Counted from the first letter of the stretch, positions 1 through 14,221 are shown. The stretch is DNA of 64,000 bases from Lineus longissimus (GCF_910592395.1 NC_088325.1:560001-624000); one strand, 5' to 3'. The notes: a model not told the origin generated them from the sequence alone. Numbers and translations are program-made.

Positions 1-1436
1 TTCAGATCAAACCCAGTCTTTTTGTTAACAATATTTCTCGCGTTGAAAACAGTCTTGGTCGATTGGATAAAGCTATCACGTCAGTCATACTTATACGGGT
101 TGAGGGATCCCATAGAAGAGTATTTAGGTGGTACGTGTCTGAAATATCAAGCCAGTCCTTCGCCAAAGTAGTGTTTTAAATCCCATGATCTGGTGGAAAA
201 ACGGGCGGAAAATCTGCGTACCATCAAACTTTTAGGTCTTTTTTTTCGATTCGCGAGAATATAAAAAAATTGTATTTTTTAGTTTGACAGACTGCGAAAT
301 AACAACGACTTTAGCCAGTATTTTCGCGAAAATATCATAAGTCAACAACTAATATCCTCCGTCTCTGTCTCAAATGTTATTGACCTTCTGAGTAAGTAAT
401 ATGAGCTCACCCTTGGGTAAAAGCAGCTGGTAGAATCAGGGAACGCTGTAATGGCCATAAAACTGCTTATTCTAGAGGGCGAATATCAGTTGACAAAGGA
501 AAACAGGTCTGTGATATTGTCTATCCTATAACATGGAGACTAGTAAGATCTCGGTTTCGCGTGCAGTAGTACAGTAATTAGGATCCCTTACTCAAGTTAC
601 TGTAGAAAGGCCACAAACAGTGGATATGGCAGTGCCAGTTCGAACAAACATGTAAAACCCAACGATCAGGGTGCGTACAACATAACTATTTGCCTGGCCT
701 AGCTTTATCTCACCAGGACTCTTGAAATACAGTCTTTTGGGCGTTTCAAAAACCTTATAAAATAGGGTTTTTTCAAACTAGACAGATTTTGCCAGGGAAA
801 TGAAAAATCCCTCAATGTTTTTGAGCTTGTGAACAGCCTCATATGGTTTCCATATCCCTTAAAAATCTCTTTGTGTCACCTCAAAAACCATTAGAGGTTT
901 TCTAAAAGTTGCAAAACCTCTATTTTTAAGAGTGTACGAAGCTGAGCAGACTGTATTGCTCCGACACTGCTCAATACTTGCACCTTTGTGCGTCTGATGC
1001 ACGAACTTTTGTTATGCGAATATGCCAGAGTATTATTACAAAGACCCGGCAAACTAATCTAGATACCCTTGGGTGGCTTTTTAGGGAATAATCTCAGAAG
1101 AAAATATACATTATGGATGGATCTATGATGATAATCACAAACCACACGAGTCCCATCATGCATACCATGATTCTCTTATTATCCGAATCAAAAAGTAGTT
1201 TTTGCAATTTTTCTTCACCGGCGAATTCTTGCCGGTTTTTGGTACACATGTACATGCAGTTGACTCGGGTGTAAATGGAATTATTGTCCTTGGTGCCTTT
1301 TTTGGACATTATTATCCTGAAGACAGAAAACTCTTTCACACCAAGGCCTGCGCTTAGGAAAAATTTCTTTGACATTTCTAAGTGTATAGTACCCCCAGGT
1401 ATACGGCACGGCTTAACCCGCCGGCCATGAGGGAAT

Positions 1437-1600
1437 TCCTTTATGGCCCAGTGGTTGGCGCGTTGGCCCCACAGTGGAAGTTAAGCAACGTTGAGCGCGG
1501 TCAACCTTTGGATCGGTGACCGGCGCGAACAATACATCTGGCGACCTTCCCAGGACAATACACTAAGCGCCATTTGACCATCGGCGCTCCGAAACTTTTC
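1437..1600 (+). mobile_element. 5S rRNA-derived SINE head
   Basis: GTTAAGCAACGTTGAG and GGATCGGTGACC match boxes A and C of the metazoan 5S rRNA internal promoter (the second with one change). Just upstream, TGGCCCAGTGG resembles a tRNA A box. A full 5S gene is not present. The body and 3' end are not defined. Confidence 0.6.
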
Positions 1601-2799
1601 TTTCACGAAGCATACTTTCGTCCAATCAGAGCCGCCGAAATCAGTTTACCCATGACTGCGATTACCAGCAATGTCTCGCAGGTTCAGTCACGTGATCGGA
1701 TCATTGTTTACTTTTGAAGAAATCAGTGGTGTCACGTTGCTATGATGGAGTATTACTTGATATCTGTTGCCGTGTACTATTGCACTGTGGGTAGCTTGTC
1801 TGCCAAGAAAGCAGTGAATTGGCTGAGGGCCACACTGGCTCCTTTTTGAAGACAAACCTTTGCCTCTCCGCAGTTTCGTATTTTTCTTTTGAGTAACATT
1901 ATCATACACCGAAAGAAATCGTGCTAGTAAATACTTTGCAATGCCTCTGACCTATCTGCTTTCGCAATGGACAAGGGAGTCAACCTCGGTCCCCATTAGG
2001 ATATATCTAGCACATGCTGAAGGTCACATAAGTGAGGTTAGTTTGGCCAATGGAAGGAAAAAGGCCGAGTTCCACTTAATAGCGATATGGAATACTCTGA
2101 GAAAGTTTAGCGACCCCAGGGGCAGTGTACACTAAGCAGTGTACCAACGAGTATCTGGCAGATAAGGTGCTTTTACTGGAATGACTTTGAAAGCCAACTG
2201 TCGAAATGGAAGTGCTTATTAACCCTTTATAGCTTTGAGCATTGCCAAGCGCTTTGGTCAATTTCCAGTGGAAATGGCCCGATCAATTGCCTGGGGCAGT
2301 CGGCTTTGTTTGTACCTGAGCGCAGTAGTGTGGGCGATACATCATCTCGCCCCCAAGCATTACAAAGGTTCGAGCTGAACCAGGTCATACACTATTCAAA
2401 CAGTCAAAATCGAATAAGGAATACTGTTATATGACTTCAATAAATTTTCTTGGGACGGAATTACTGTATGATATATATGTATAAGTATGTCGTTATTGTC
2501 ACAGATTAACGGGAGAGTAAGGCGAAAGATACCAAAATGGAAGTGTGGAGTTGTTTATCGTGACGTCATCACCTGCCATGCTGGAAGGACAAAAGAGAGC
2601 AAGTCCAAATGACCATGACAACATTGATTCAGTTAAGTCAGGCACAACAAATCATTGTTCTGCCCTCCAACATGGCTGCCAATAAAAATACGATACCGTC
2701 CGAAAGGAAGCCCAAGATTGATTATAACATGCATTCGAAATTTGGTTGAAGGGGTTAAAGCAGTTCCAGCAGTGGTCACAAAGATGGTCATCAGCCTCG

Positions 2800-2926
2800 A
2801 TTAAGGGGGCGATCGGTTAAGGGGGCGATCGGTTAAGGGGGCGATCGGTTAAGGGGGCGATCGGTTAAGGGGCGATCGGTTAAGGGGGCGATCGGTTAAG
2901 GGGGCGATCGGTTTAGGGGGCGATCG
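2800..2926. repeat. 16-bp minisatellite, about 8 copies
   Basis: Unit GATCGGTTAAGGGGGC repeated head to tail; each copy contains the palindrome CGATCG. One copy lacks a G. Confidence 0.95.
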
Positions 2927-2992
2927 TAAGAAAAGGACGCCAGATATTGCATTGAGAATTTTGATTGGATGTCTAATCATCATTACCGTCAT

Positions 2993-3017
2993 CGTCATCA
3001 TCATCATCATCATCCAG
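2993..3017. repeat. (CAT)n microsatellite
   Basis: Run of CAT/ATC triplets. A second similar run is at about 3886-3914. Confidence 0.9.
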
Positions 3018-4822
3018 TATCAGCTTCGTGGCCCAAACTTGGTCCTTTGCCATTTGATTTTCTGACGGCGCAGCGGGCACTTGGTCAACAAAAAATAATA
3101 TACTTTTCTACAAAACCACGAATTAAAGAAAATCCTTTGCTTGTTTGCGCGAGTTGCACGATGCAAGTTCCGGTGAAAAATGTCTTACCAACAACACTGG
3201 TAGCGAATTGTACGAGTTCACCTTGATAAAAATATAGTATGGAGAACTAATGGATTAAACAAATAATATTCTTTTGTCATAATTTTTATTTGAAAATGTC
3301 AAAGTGATATCGTTCTAGTGAATTCCTTTGGCCATTCATTAGATATCATAATATGAACATTATAGTATTTTTCCTTAGTACCGATCGAATACCTGTGCTT
3401 TTAACAAGAAACATGATATGCCTTGCGTCTTGCCAATGGTACTGGCATTGGGGAAGAAGAGGATCAGGATGCATTAGGAGACATGTTCCAATCTTGCTAA
3501 GCTGCGAGACATGTTTTTGACATGAGACTCCGCGCAATTTGTTTGGGATCGACATTTAAAGAGGGCTGGTTGTACCTTTTGCCGTACCTGGTCTTTGATT
3601 GTTGCCTGTCAAAACCCCCATCATGCCAGAGTGTAACACCTGTGACTCCTCCCAATATTTCAGCTGGAGAGACCATGACCTTTCAATAGAGGGAACACAG
3701 AAAAACGCGTTAATCTATCTTTCAGCGTTCCCAGACAATGGGTGATATGAATAAAGTCTAGCAATTGCTTTTACGAAGTTTCATCACAATGCTAATACAT
3801 ATCGACTTAGATAGCGGGGCCTTAGTATCGAACGCAGCGACTTGTTTCAATACCATTTGCAGCAACTGCTTCTACCATATTTGAACTCATCATCATCATC
3901 ATCATCATCATCATGTCTCACAGACATGCGACCCGTCTCATTCAACAAGGCGGTACCATGGCTGTCTTCTCTGTTCCTAGGCGAAGCAGATTCTCTTTCC
4001 TGCATCCCGGAACGAATTCTCTTTGCACACCCACAAGTTCCAACCCGAGGCGAATGAATAACGTGTTAGGCAAGAGCCGCTACAGTTTAATACCCTTGTC
4101 TGATGAAGACACTCAACTGAACTGAACAAGGAATTTACCAATATTTTGTTAAAAACATCAACCCGGTGTCTGGAATAACAAGCGTAATCGATATGCGATG
4201 ATATTGCTATGTACTGATCGAGGAGATAAAATATTTTGTGAGAAATCGATAAAATGTATCCTGAGAGTTCAATAAATGGTCCATACACACAGGCTGCTTC
4301 CAAGAATGACAACCAGGACTTGCTGATTGTTTCAGAGTCCACAAACATTTGTTCAAACTTGAATTTGAGACTTTCCAATCAAGAAAGAACGAAATGTATA
4401 CACGTTTAACGATGCCACTGTGCAGACTCTTATACATGTATATAAGACGCCTTTTCTTTGCCAGAACTCGAAGCGCTTAAGAATGCAAACACTGTGTGTG
4501 GTTTAGTCAGTTCTGAAACTGCCTTTGGTACACAAAGATACTAACTCTGCCTGCGCTTTCATTCTCCACGCAGACATAACTTCCCTCTGCCATCATTGGA
4601 CACCATATTACACGTCACTGGTAGCTGGACTTGCAAAGTAACGCTAAATCCGATGTACAGAAATATGGATTGAGGAAATCGCTTTATTATAAATGTGTGG
4701 AAAAACTAACCATTATCGATACGGTGAATTCTGATATTTAACCGACATTGATGATCGCGGAGATCTTTGACATCGTTCTGAAATGTCGCGAAACGCAAAA
4801 GAATGGTCTGCGAAAATTTTGG

Positions 4823-5073
4823 ATTTTACAGTATTGAAATAAATTAATGCTGGCCTTGACACAATCAGGTGACGAGTAACTAGTGTTGTCCTACAGATGT
4901 GCAAAAAAATCAATGTCTAAGACCAGTGGGTATCGGTAACCTTTATTTCCATTTTACAGTATTGAAAGGAATTAGTGCTCGCCTTGACGTGACACAATCA
5001 GGTAATGAGCAACTATCTATATCCTACAGATGTGCAATAAATCTATATTTAAGACCACTGGGTATCGGTAACG
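4823..5073. repeat. Two-copy tandem duplication, ~128-bp unit
   Basis: Copies 4823-4950 and 4951-5073 share ATTTTACAGTATTGAAA, GACACAATCAGGT, CCTACAGATGTGCAA and GGGTATCGGTAAC in order. Confidence 0.85.
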
Positions 5074-6231
5074 TATAATATTTGCCTTGTCAATACCATG
5101 GACAAACCCTTTTATCGTCTTTCATTACGCTTCCACAAACATCAACGGGCATCTCTGTAAAAATGATCAGATAATACGTGTCTTTCCGTATGGAGATGAA
5201 AATACTAACTAGCTTGAAACCGATGCTGAAATGAAAAATGTTACATCCAACCACAGGTGCTTGATGAAGATGAAAACACTGATCCACTGAACACAAGGCT
5301 AAGATCACTTCATACTTGAAAACTGACAGGGAAACTGCTGTACGAAACGTCGCGAAAAGACAGAGAAAGAGATTGAAAAGAATCTGTAACCAAAATATAC
5401 GCAATCATGTCGTAATAAGATGTGAACTTTCCGACCCTGAATAACAAAGAATGAGGACATGTGACTGCTCTTTCTGTCTGTGTGGCACTGTGTGCTTGCG
5501 ACCACTGCAACTCGTCCACAGGGCGAACAGTGGCTGTTCGATGAAAAGTCGCCTTTGAAGGTGTTATGCCAGAAACTATGGCGAACCATACGATAGGACA
5601 ATTGCACCTTAAGCTATTCAAATGTATTAGATGCAATGGCAGACAACAGACTGTCATATAATTGACATTTACTGACATTTCTCTTGACGTCAATTATAAC
5701 CTTATCATGGAATCTAAAAAACACCAAATGGCTACTTCTTTTCCGAGTACTGTATTACAAAGAAGTAATAAGCCAGATAGTCTTTATTCATTCGTGTCAT
5801 GATTAATACTGTGAACTTCCCGCAGTTAAACCACTTATCCGACAGAGTTCCTTTGCAGGAATTACAAATAAGGAGCTTGAAATGAAAGCTTGGGTTAAGT
5901 TGGAAGTAAAGATCCCTCGCAATATTCCTTTGAGGACTTTGAATCTGCACCACGATCTTGCAAAAGTGGGAGAAAAAAATCCAGATTTTGTACCCGGTTG
6001 TACGTTAAAGGGATGCTATAGGCAGGAGCTGCAGTTTAATTGGCCATCTACAGGTGACTAATATGCACGGTAAGGGCACTAGGTCATTCACCACTAAATA
6101 TATCCCGCATACCCCTACTGGCGACTTTGGATAACTTTATCTTACCTACCCAGCTACCAGGAGAGTCTCTTTAATTGGGCAAGATTACTGTGTGGGTAAG
6201 TGATAGATGGCTGTAAATAGAGATATTCTAA

Positions 6232-6244
6232 GGGGGGGGGGGGG
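6232..6244. repeat. Poly-G run
   Basis: 13 consecutive G. Similar runs: 11328-11342 (15 G) and 40007-40020 (14 C). Their length is error-prone in assemblies. Confidence 0.9.
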
Positions 6245-6800
6245 CGGAGGGATTCAAAAGCAGAACTTCGTATCTGCCACCAGTGATTATACAAGACCGC
6301 TAACACCTCAATGATTTATAGTGCTATCACCGTGAATTTGATGCATGCGTTTAGAGATTTCGGCAGGCTAGGAAGGTGCGAATTGATTTGGTGAAAGGAT
6401 AGCTTAATGTCCATGGTATAGGATTGGTTGTTCAAAACTCGGACAATCGGTTACTTCATCTCCACCTGACTCGGGTGAATGGATAGCAGTTTTGACTCGG
6501 GTTTTAGGATAAAAACCTCGTCAAAAGGGTAACTTACCACATCAGGATATTCACTGAGGTGATATTACCTTTCTGTGCCACTTTACCAATCCCCTCACGG
6601 TAACCACATAAATAGGTACCAACAATAGCACACTGGGAGCTAATATAAGCTAATATAGCTAAGCAAGCTAATAAGGTTACCAGTTACCATCAAAGATGCC
6701 AACACAAGGTTATGTGACTGAGGTCATTCCGCAACTTAAGGACATATAGAGCGGAGTGTCTCTGCAGGTGGTACATCGTTCGTTCTTACCAGTAGCTCAG

Positions 6801-6990
6801 AAAATAGAAATGCAGTTATACACAATGGCGTAGAGCAGTTATAATCCATGCAAATTTGCTGAAACTTGGTATTTATAGTATTTGTATATCTGCCTACACA
6901 ACGGTAATGATGAAATTTATGTACAGTACGTGTTAAGGCAGTTGGAAATTTTCAAATTCATTTACAAATTTCAAATTTTTAACGACTGGC
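6801..6990. repeat. Dispersed element family 1, copy 1
   Basis: Shares GAAATGCAGTTATACACAAT, AATTTGCTGAAACTTGGTA and TCTACACAA with 26822-26945 and 56698-56890, all in the same orientation. No terminal repeats or ORF seen. Confidence 0.75.
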
Positions 6991-7235
6991 GTTGGCCTTT
7001 AAAGGTATGACGAAGTCAGAATGAAACCGTCAAAGGTTAGATGAGTTGAGGATTAAACTCAAAGATCAAACGCCTAAGGACGTACGCATTTCCTTTCAGT
7101 GTCTTTCAATAAAGTATTGACGTATCCAGAAACAAAACGGCATATTTGTACCCGAAGAAAGACACGTTATTATTTTATCGTATTATTATTAGCTTGATAT
7201 TTGCCTGTGCAGAAAAGCTCATATTCTTTTATCAG

Positions 7236-7960
7236 AGGAAGATGCTTACATGTACCTGCTAAAGCAAGGCATACACCTAATTGACAATATAAGATACATT
7301 TGGATTCACGCAGTTACCTTCATACACCTATTCCGTCACAACGCCTTAAGCCCCACTTATAACCTTCAAGAGTATGACTATCAGTAAACGAGGACACAAA
7401 AATTGTACAATTTTAACTTCAGCTATAAATAAGTCCCTTAATATCAACCTTTGGCCACGTGTAGCTGAAATCTATGTACTTTGTTTCTAGGTTGCTTGGC
7501 CTACTTGCATCAACAAATGCGCAATGATAGACATATTCACTTTTTTACACTCTCAAACCACTAATAATCCAATCCACTAATAATCCACTAATCCACTAAT
7601 AATCCACTAATCCACTAATCCACTAATAATCCACTAATCCACTCATATTTGTTTGGATGTTCTAAGGCTGCTGTCACTTGGAAGTTTGCTCCGTTTTTGT
7701 CAGAGAAATCAAGACCCCTGATATGTTTCATCATATTGTTTACTCGAGTTTCCCGTATTCTTATGCAGAAAATCTCTCTTTTATAAGAAGGCGACACTTC
7801 GAATTTATGCATTGGCTGATTACAGCAAGGCATACAGCTAATTGACAATAAGTGACATTTGGATTGAATCAACTATCTTCTTACATACATGTATATTCTG
7901 TTACGACGCCTTAAGCTCCACTCATAACCTTCAAGAATGAAACTGTCAATGAACGGGAAC
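7236..7960. repeat. Spaced duplication flanking a (CCACTAAT)n microsatellite
   Basis: 7236-7400 and 7790-7960 share AGCAAGGCATACA, CTAATTGACAATA, ACATTTGGATT, ACGCCTTAAGC and CATAACCTTCAAGA/TATAACCTTCAAGA. Between them, 7557-7640 is an irregular CCACTAATAAT array. Confidence 0.8.
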
Positions 7961-8735
7961 ACAAAGATTATATGCTTTTGACTCTGAATAACTCCGATAG
8001 TGAGTTTTTATACAGCGCAATTCCTGAAACCTAGCTCTTGCTCAAAGCGCAAAAGTGATTATCTTTTCTGTGACACCCAGTACCAACGGCGTATTGCAAA
8101 TTACCAGTCATTTCCTCAGATTTGCCTGAATATGACAAAGTTTTGATGTACCTTTGAGTGTTTCCAGTTGCACACACGACAAAGGCCTGACGAGAAAGGT
8201 TATGCCAGAGATCTGTCAGCTTTGGAGAAAGTCAAATCACTTTCATCTGATTTATAAACGCCATGACCTGTTTCTGACATTTCCGACACCGAGGTATTTG
8301 GCAATTTCCTGAATGACACATTCGTTAATCTATACCATTTTTAGCAAGTGACGTTAATGGGTTTTGGAATTTTGAAGGTTTGTATTTTTCAACACAAGTC
8401 AGGTTAAGAACTGCTTCTACAAAGCGACCTAGCAGTTGAAAGGAAAAGGTGGGGAGGTAGTAGAGATCTTTGTAGAAGTGTTTATTTTTTAATCATTTTA
8501 TCTAGTAAGGATTGATCTTTTCTATTCTTGATGTCAACAAGGATTGACCTTTGCTATCAAGTACAAAATCCAATCAGAAGAAGGGGAGGGTGCGGAATTA
8601 AGCTCCTCGAAATAGCCCGACCCTCAGCAGGTTAACATACACTCAAGCCTCCCACAATCCACACGCACGTTAATGCAATGAGATCTTCAACCCTACAGAA
8701 CGCTTGGCACAAAACGCTCTTATCGTTGACTTGAG

Positions 8736-9289
8736 CTGAACGGGTGGATGTCGTCCTGGGTGCCGACAAATAGTACCCAGGTTCGAGATCGACTGGACAA
8801 TAAGCACCCTGGGTGCCATTACACTAGACAAACAGCACCCAGCCTCTTCTTCTACACTTTTCCTATACCTGCAACCGAGGTTGGCCCCACGCTCACGGAG
8901 GTCACGTGTCACGATTACCATCACTTTGCAAGATGGCGACCGTCCGTGTTTCCAACCGCGCTCTAAAAACCTTTCTTTCATCAGTTCCATCTTATTCAAA
9001 CGGGGTATTCGTCTCTAAGGGGAGAGAGATAAAGAACCTATAGGCCTAAACGCGTTTTGTTCTGTTTATGTGTTCTTTTTATTTCGCGCACTGCTAATGC
9101 CGCAAGTACCACGGCGCGAGATAAAACGAGAATGCAAGAAACGTCCTCGTCCCTAAGATCCGTAAGCCAGGCAAAAAGAAGCTGGTTGCTGTTTGTCTAG
9201 TGTAATGGCACCCAGGGTGCTTATTGTCCAGTCGATCTCGAACCTGGGTACCATTTGTCGGCACCCAGGACGACATCCACCCTTTCAGC
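8736..9289. mobile_element. Long-TIR foldback DNA transposon (MULE-like)
   Basis: Arms 8736-8843 and 9181-9288 are inverted repeats of about 108 bp with only a few mismatches (CTGAACGGGTGG / CTGAAAGGGTGG at the tips). They are flanked by a direct repeat TTGACTTGAG at 8726-8735 and 9290-9299. A 10-bp target duplication with long TIRs suits Mutator-like or foldback elements. The ~340-bp centre encodes nothing recognisable, so it is non-autonomous. Confidence 0.85.
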
Positions 9290-9299
9290 TTGACTTGAG

Positions 9300-11780
9300 C
9301 TTGAAGCAAAATGTTATTGAAAAGTGTGATACTTTATATCTTAAACTTATATCTTTTGTTCTCTCAAAATGGGGAAAACTCCGGTTTTTAAACAAGCCCG
9401 TTCAAGGGAAGATTCAATCTTACTGAACCAAGATAGTGGGTTTCGAGTGTGAATGTTGCCATTGAGTGTTTGTTTATTTGATAAAAGCAGGCACTCCCTA
9501 CATCTCATGCTGAAGTTAACAAAGAAGATGCACCAGAGAAAGTAAACGAAGCAAGACAACGCTGAGATACAATGCTGTAATAAATTCTGTGCTTCAGGAG
9601 ATCAGGATCTGGCATGTCTAAGCAGAGCCTAGTTACTCACTTTAACTTTAGTTTGGAGAAAAACAAAGAAAACTGAAGTGTTCGTTTGTTTCTCGGAATG
9701 ATTATAACTTTTGGCATGGGAAAGTTACCAGGCGAGATCAACTAGGCCTAGCATGGCCTTACACGAGAAATGAGTGGTACACTGATTTGCAATAGCATGC
9801 ATGTAGACGTGAAGCATGAAACCTAGTGACTACACAACTGGTATTAATAGCATCCCGCGAAGTTACTATTTATAGCTCACAAGGTCATTTGCATAAGATA
9901 TTGATGACGTTTTAGTCACGTGACAGTCGGACATCGACACTTATTTCTACGCATTTGAGCTTATTTCAAAGTCAATTATCTTTGACCCTGCATTGTGGTT
10001 AGCATGAATGATACCATAGAGTCAGAGAGAGAAATATTCAGAACAATTATGTAGTATTTCCAAGACTCGGACATGTGCCAGATTGAATCTAACTGCCCTT
10101 GTTAGAAAGCCTGAATCCATTACGAAACCGCATGTTTGTCCGACATTGCCTGTAATTCAGCGATGGGGAAATAGAGGGCAGCAGCTGCAGTGACCTCATC
10201 TTCGCGGAATGCTATTCAATTTTGATGAAAATATGAGCTAAGAGGTTAGTTCTGCCTTTTCACGGCAGCAGTTGCTTGGCTGTCAATCTAAATGTGTCAT
10301 TACAATAAGGAGAAATCAATGAAGGATGAACTTTTGAACGAAATGAATTTTCCCCGTCATACATCAGGCACGTGAGCCTGATCCAATTAGTTGTAGCAAG
10401 CCAGACAAAAATATAGCATCTTTAATTAAGTTTGTAAGAATTTTCTCAGTTATTACATGAGTGCCGCAACTGTATCACAAGCTCACTGCAATAACCTTAA
10501 TCAACTTACTTAAAATTAATAACAACAGAATCCATGGAATAACTGACGATCCAGGCTTTCTGCTTCGATAAAGTATATTGGCGTGTAACAATAACCAAGT
10601 GCAAAAGCTTTAATTAACCAAAAGGGACATATCAAAACAACATTGGTAAGACTTTATAAGTTTTCTTCGTCAGTTAATCAGTGATGTAAAAATGTTCCGA
10701 TATTTTGTAGCGATGCACACGAGTAAGGCATCTTAAATTGATTTCAGTTAGAAAAGGTTTCAACGCATTCGACAACGTGAGCTGAAGTTTCTCCTTCATC
10801 GAATCGGTAATTTGACTGTATTCCAAATTTGTGTTGAGTATAAGAATACGACCTTTCCTTAACAATGCAAAATGTTAATTCAGATCATGCTTCAGTCTGT
10901 ATGTTTCCAATCATCTGAAGGATTTCTAAAAGTCCAAATCGAGAAAGTCAACCTTTGTTCCAAATGAACTTGCTATCGAGATGTCGGTGCCATCTGTGGT
11001 CTAATCTATCACAAGCGATTGGACGGGTCCGTTTTATTGTCGCGAGAGATTACGAGATTTGACAATAACAACGTCCTCCTGAGTGTGATCAGCGCAAGCA
11101 TGTGACGAATAATCTTTATTCAGTGAATAATTATTTTAGAGATTTGGAACTTCTCCGGAAATAAGTAATACAATCCGAACTAAATTCAGTCGAAATCTCA
11201 GCCATTTAACGTGTTTTTGCAAAAGACGACAATGAGAGATCGACGGTGGATGAGGTTAGGTACACTCAAGTACTGATACTTATATTCATAAACAAAAATA
11301 GCATGTCACAAGGAGTTTAGAATACAAGGGGGGGGGGGGGGGAGGGGGCTGTAATTGAAATATTTGGTTCGTTCCTGTACACTACAGAATCGATGACGAT
11401 AAGGATCAAAGAGGTTAAGGTCGCGAGGTGCCATTTCCAACACGTTTGAAGGTAAACCAAATTCAATGTATGTCCTAAAATTAGGGAAATGACCTTTTGC
11501 GCTGACATCTTTGATGGTCATCTTAATATATCAGCTTTGACTCTAGTCAGCTTACTGTCGTTTCCTTTTCATGTGGTTTCCATAAGGGCATCGAAAAAGA
11601 CAATGACGACCAGGAAGGTTAAGATTTCACTCAACTGAGGCGCCATTTCAAGATAACACGTCGGTAGGTTATCGAAATGTGGCGATGCAAAAACATTGTT
11701 TGGTAAGGACAGTTACCAAAGAAGAGGCGCGATTAGGTCATTGACATTCCTTGCGTAGACCAGATTTAACCTTCAAACTG
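9300..11780. other. No gene recognised
   Basis: AT-rich sequence with only short open frames and no splice-supported coding run. One poly-G tract at 11328-11342. Nothing else seen. Confidence 0.6.
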
Positions 11781-11789
11781 TGTGCAGCC

Positions 11790-11990
11790 GGCGACGACAC
11801 TCAAACACCAACCTTTGTGCTGTCGGAGTAGTGGAAATATCAGCGCCAGTCACCGCTGAGCTCCCGGGTCCGATTCCCGGTCGGTCCCGGCACACTCATA
11901 TGAAAGAGAGTGCGACTCTTTTCGACTTCATAGGATTCCCCCGGGGCCTCCGGTTTCCTCCTACTTGCATTACAATCGCCCAATATTGTC
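11790..11990 (+). mobile_element. tRNA-derived SINE
   Basis: B-box-like GGGTCCGATTCCCGG at 11866-11880, preceded by a tRNA-like upstream part and followed by a body with CCCCGGGGCCTCCGGTTTCC. No cloverleaf with acceptor stem is apparent, so it is SINE-like and not a tRNA gene. Confidence 0.5.
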
Positions 11991-11999
11991 TATAGAGCT

Positions 12000-14220
12000 A
12001 ATACTGAGAGCTGATACTGTTCCAGTTGACGCTTAGCTCCAACTAATATTTTAGCAACCTTTACTGGTAAGGAACAGTAACTTTTAGCTGAGGCGTGACT
12101 CCGAAATGAGTTTTAATAAGTAAATGGGTAATTATCAGTCAAAAGTGCAGACGGAGGTGGGCGAAGCCAAATAGAATTCAAACAATGGGGTTCAAACGAT
12201 GCCATCATAACACTAATGGTTGTCTGCGAGGCGCAGCGGGTGGGATTGACGTCACCTGTTATCCCTGCTGTCACATTGGGAAGTTCTATTCCTATTCCGA
12301 GGTATCCGCCATTGTGATCTATGATAGCGTCAGCGATGCTTTGGAGTCGCGATCGTCGTATTTTCAAAGTTTTATGGTCGTTAAATGCTTTTTAAATGGT
12401 TTTTGAGATACTTGGGAGCACTGTATGAAACAAAAGCGCTAAAAAGGTCTTTAAAAAAATTTCGGGATAATAACCAAATATACATTTCTTGTTGTTGTTG
12501 TTGTTGTTTTTTACGAGTTAGCCGATAGGTGGCGCCGTTTTAAACATGTCTCAAATTAGTCCGAGATAGCATTGCTTTCCTCCTGTCGGAGCCTGGCTTC
12601 ATCATGGAAGCCTTATAGTAAAAGGGATTAACGTGTCTCCGATACCTTATCATTTTGCTTAAGTGTGAACATATCTGGTTGATATCGAGAAGCAAAGTAT
12701 GATCCCTTCCTTATATTTCACGCTGAGGCAAACACAGACTAGGAGACGTGCAATACTGATTATGTACAATCTAATAGTCCATACGCTCTATGATAGTAAC
12801 GTGCTTTGTCATTTGTCGTTTGTGCGTAGGGTCCGATTTTTATCCACGCCTCAAGGGCTGTCCCCTGCCGATTTTAGTGGACTTTTACCGGCCTTTAGGC
12901 CCCTGGTTTTATATCAGAGTTTCCCTTCACGGGTTCCCTACCAGGGCTAAGGAGGCCGGTCGCCCGCTATGTATTTGCGATAATCGATTCTACAACGGGA
13001 TTCTGTCATTCTTCGACGAAAACCTTTGCATGATGCGGGTTTATCACTGCAAGTGCCCACCACATTAAAAGACCCATCCGTGTAGCCTGCTACAGAACCT
13101 CATTCAGTTCTAATCATGGCCAATCATCGGAAAAATGGATGATACCATGGAATCAGTTTGTTTTCTTTGGTAAGCAGTTTTTCATCGGCTCGAAGTCAAT
13201 CCAGTGCAATGGCATTCTTGACAAGGTTAAATTGAATCATCAATGATGTGGTACTGAACTAACAGCGATTTCAGCGGTAAAAAATGGAATGGGTTTTGCT
13301 CGTAATACGAGAAAGTGGCCAGGTTGTGGTTACTGACGAAGTAGCTGGATTGCTAGGATTGCTTTTTTAAATTTCAAAAACACTTTTGCTGTAATTGGTA
13401 TTGGTTGATTACCATGACTCAAACCAATAGCAGTATTTTCAGAGTATTGAACAATTTCATACTGATTTACCTCCAAACCACACATGTCACATACCGTATG
13501 TATGAATCGCAACGTAGGTTATTGTTATCAAAAGAGCTTCATTTTGAAATCGAGTGCAAATCTTACCTGCCTTATCAATACGGTACCATCCTACAATAAC
13601 ACCACACTCACCAGACTATAGAATCTTTTTTCAAACACCCTGTATATTTCCATAAAATTTAGCCCGAGTTGAGATTACGACGATGAGATAACGTAAAGTG
13701 ATAGTCTCTGATAATCTGCGCTGGGATGATACAAAATGATGTCAAAGGCCAATGAAAGGAATGACGTTATTTCCTTCAGTCATGAGGCTGACTTTGATGC
13801 CGCATCTCAGGCAGTAGGATGCTAATGAGGCAATCTTTGATGTCTTTAATGGCGACATTAAGCCATAAAAACGTGGGCTAACTTAGTTTTTTGCTGATAA
13901 ATATTCAAACGATGGATATGAATGACAATCAAATATAGAAAAATTCAAAAACATTTCACAAAGCTGTGTTGGTATTTTAATTTACCAACTGGCCCCTAGG
14001 AGCGAATATTTTGTGCGGGAACGTTTGTTTGATGTGAAGTAAGCACGGAAATAACACTTTTACCCTGCTCGGAAATGTTGTCACGAATTCAAAAGCTAGT
14101 CGCTTTTTGGATGCGGCACACTGCCTAATGAATGAAATAAAGAAGCTACACGATCTTGACTTTGAAATGTATATAATGGATACAACGAAAATGATAAAGC
14201 CTACAGCTCGTATATTATAT
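12000..14220. other. No gene recognised
   Basis: Short open frames at 12699-13068 have no recognisable motif or splice context. Only a TTG microsatellite is evident. Confidence 0.55.
12488..12508. repeat. (TTG)n microsatellite
   Basis: Seven TTG/TGT triplets followed by a T run. Confidence 0.9.
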
Positions 14221-14221
14221 A

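Noticed and set aside
1444-1530. A 5S rRNA gene
   Set aside because: Only the internal promoter boxes match; the 5' third and the 3' end do not.
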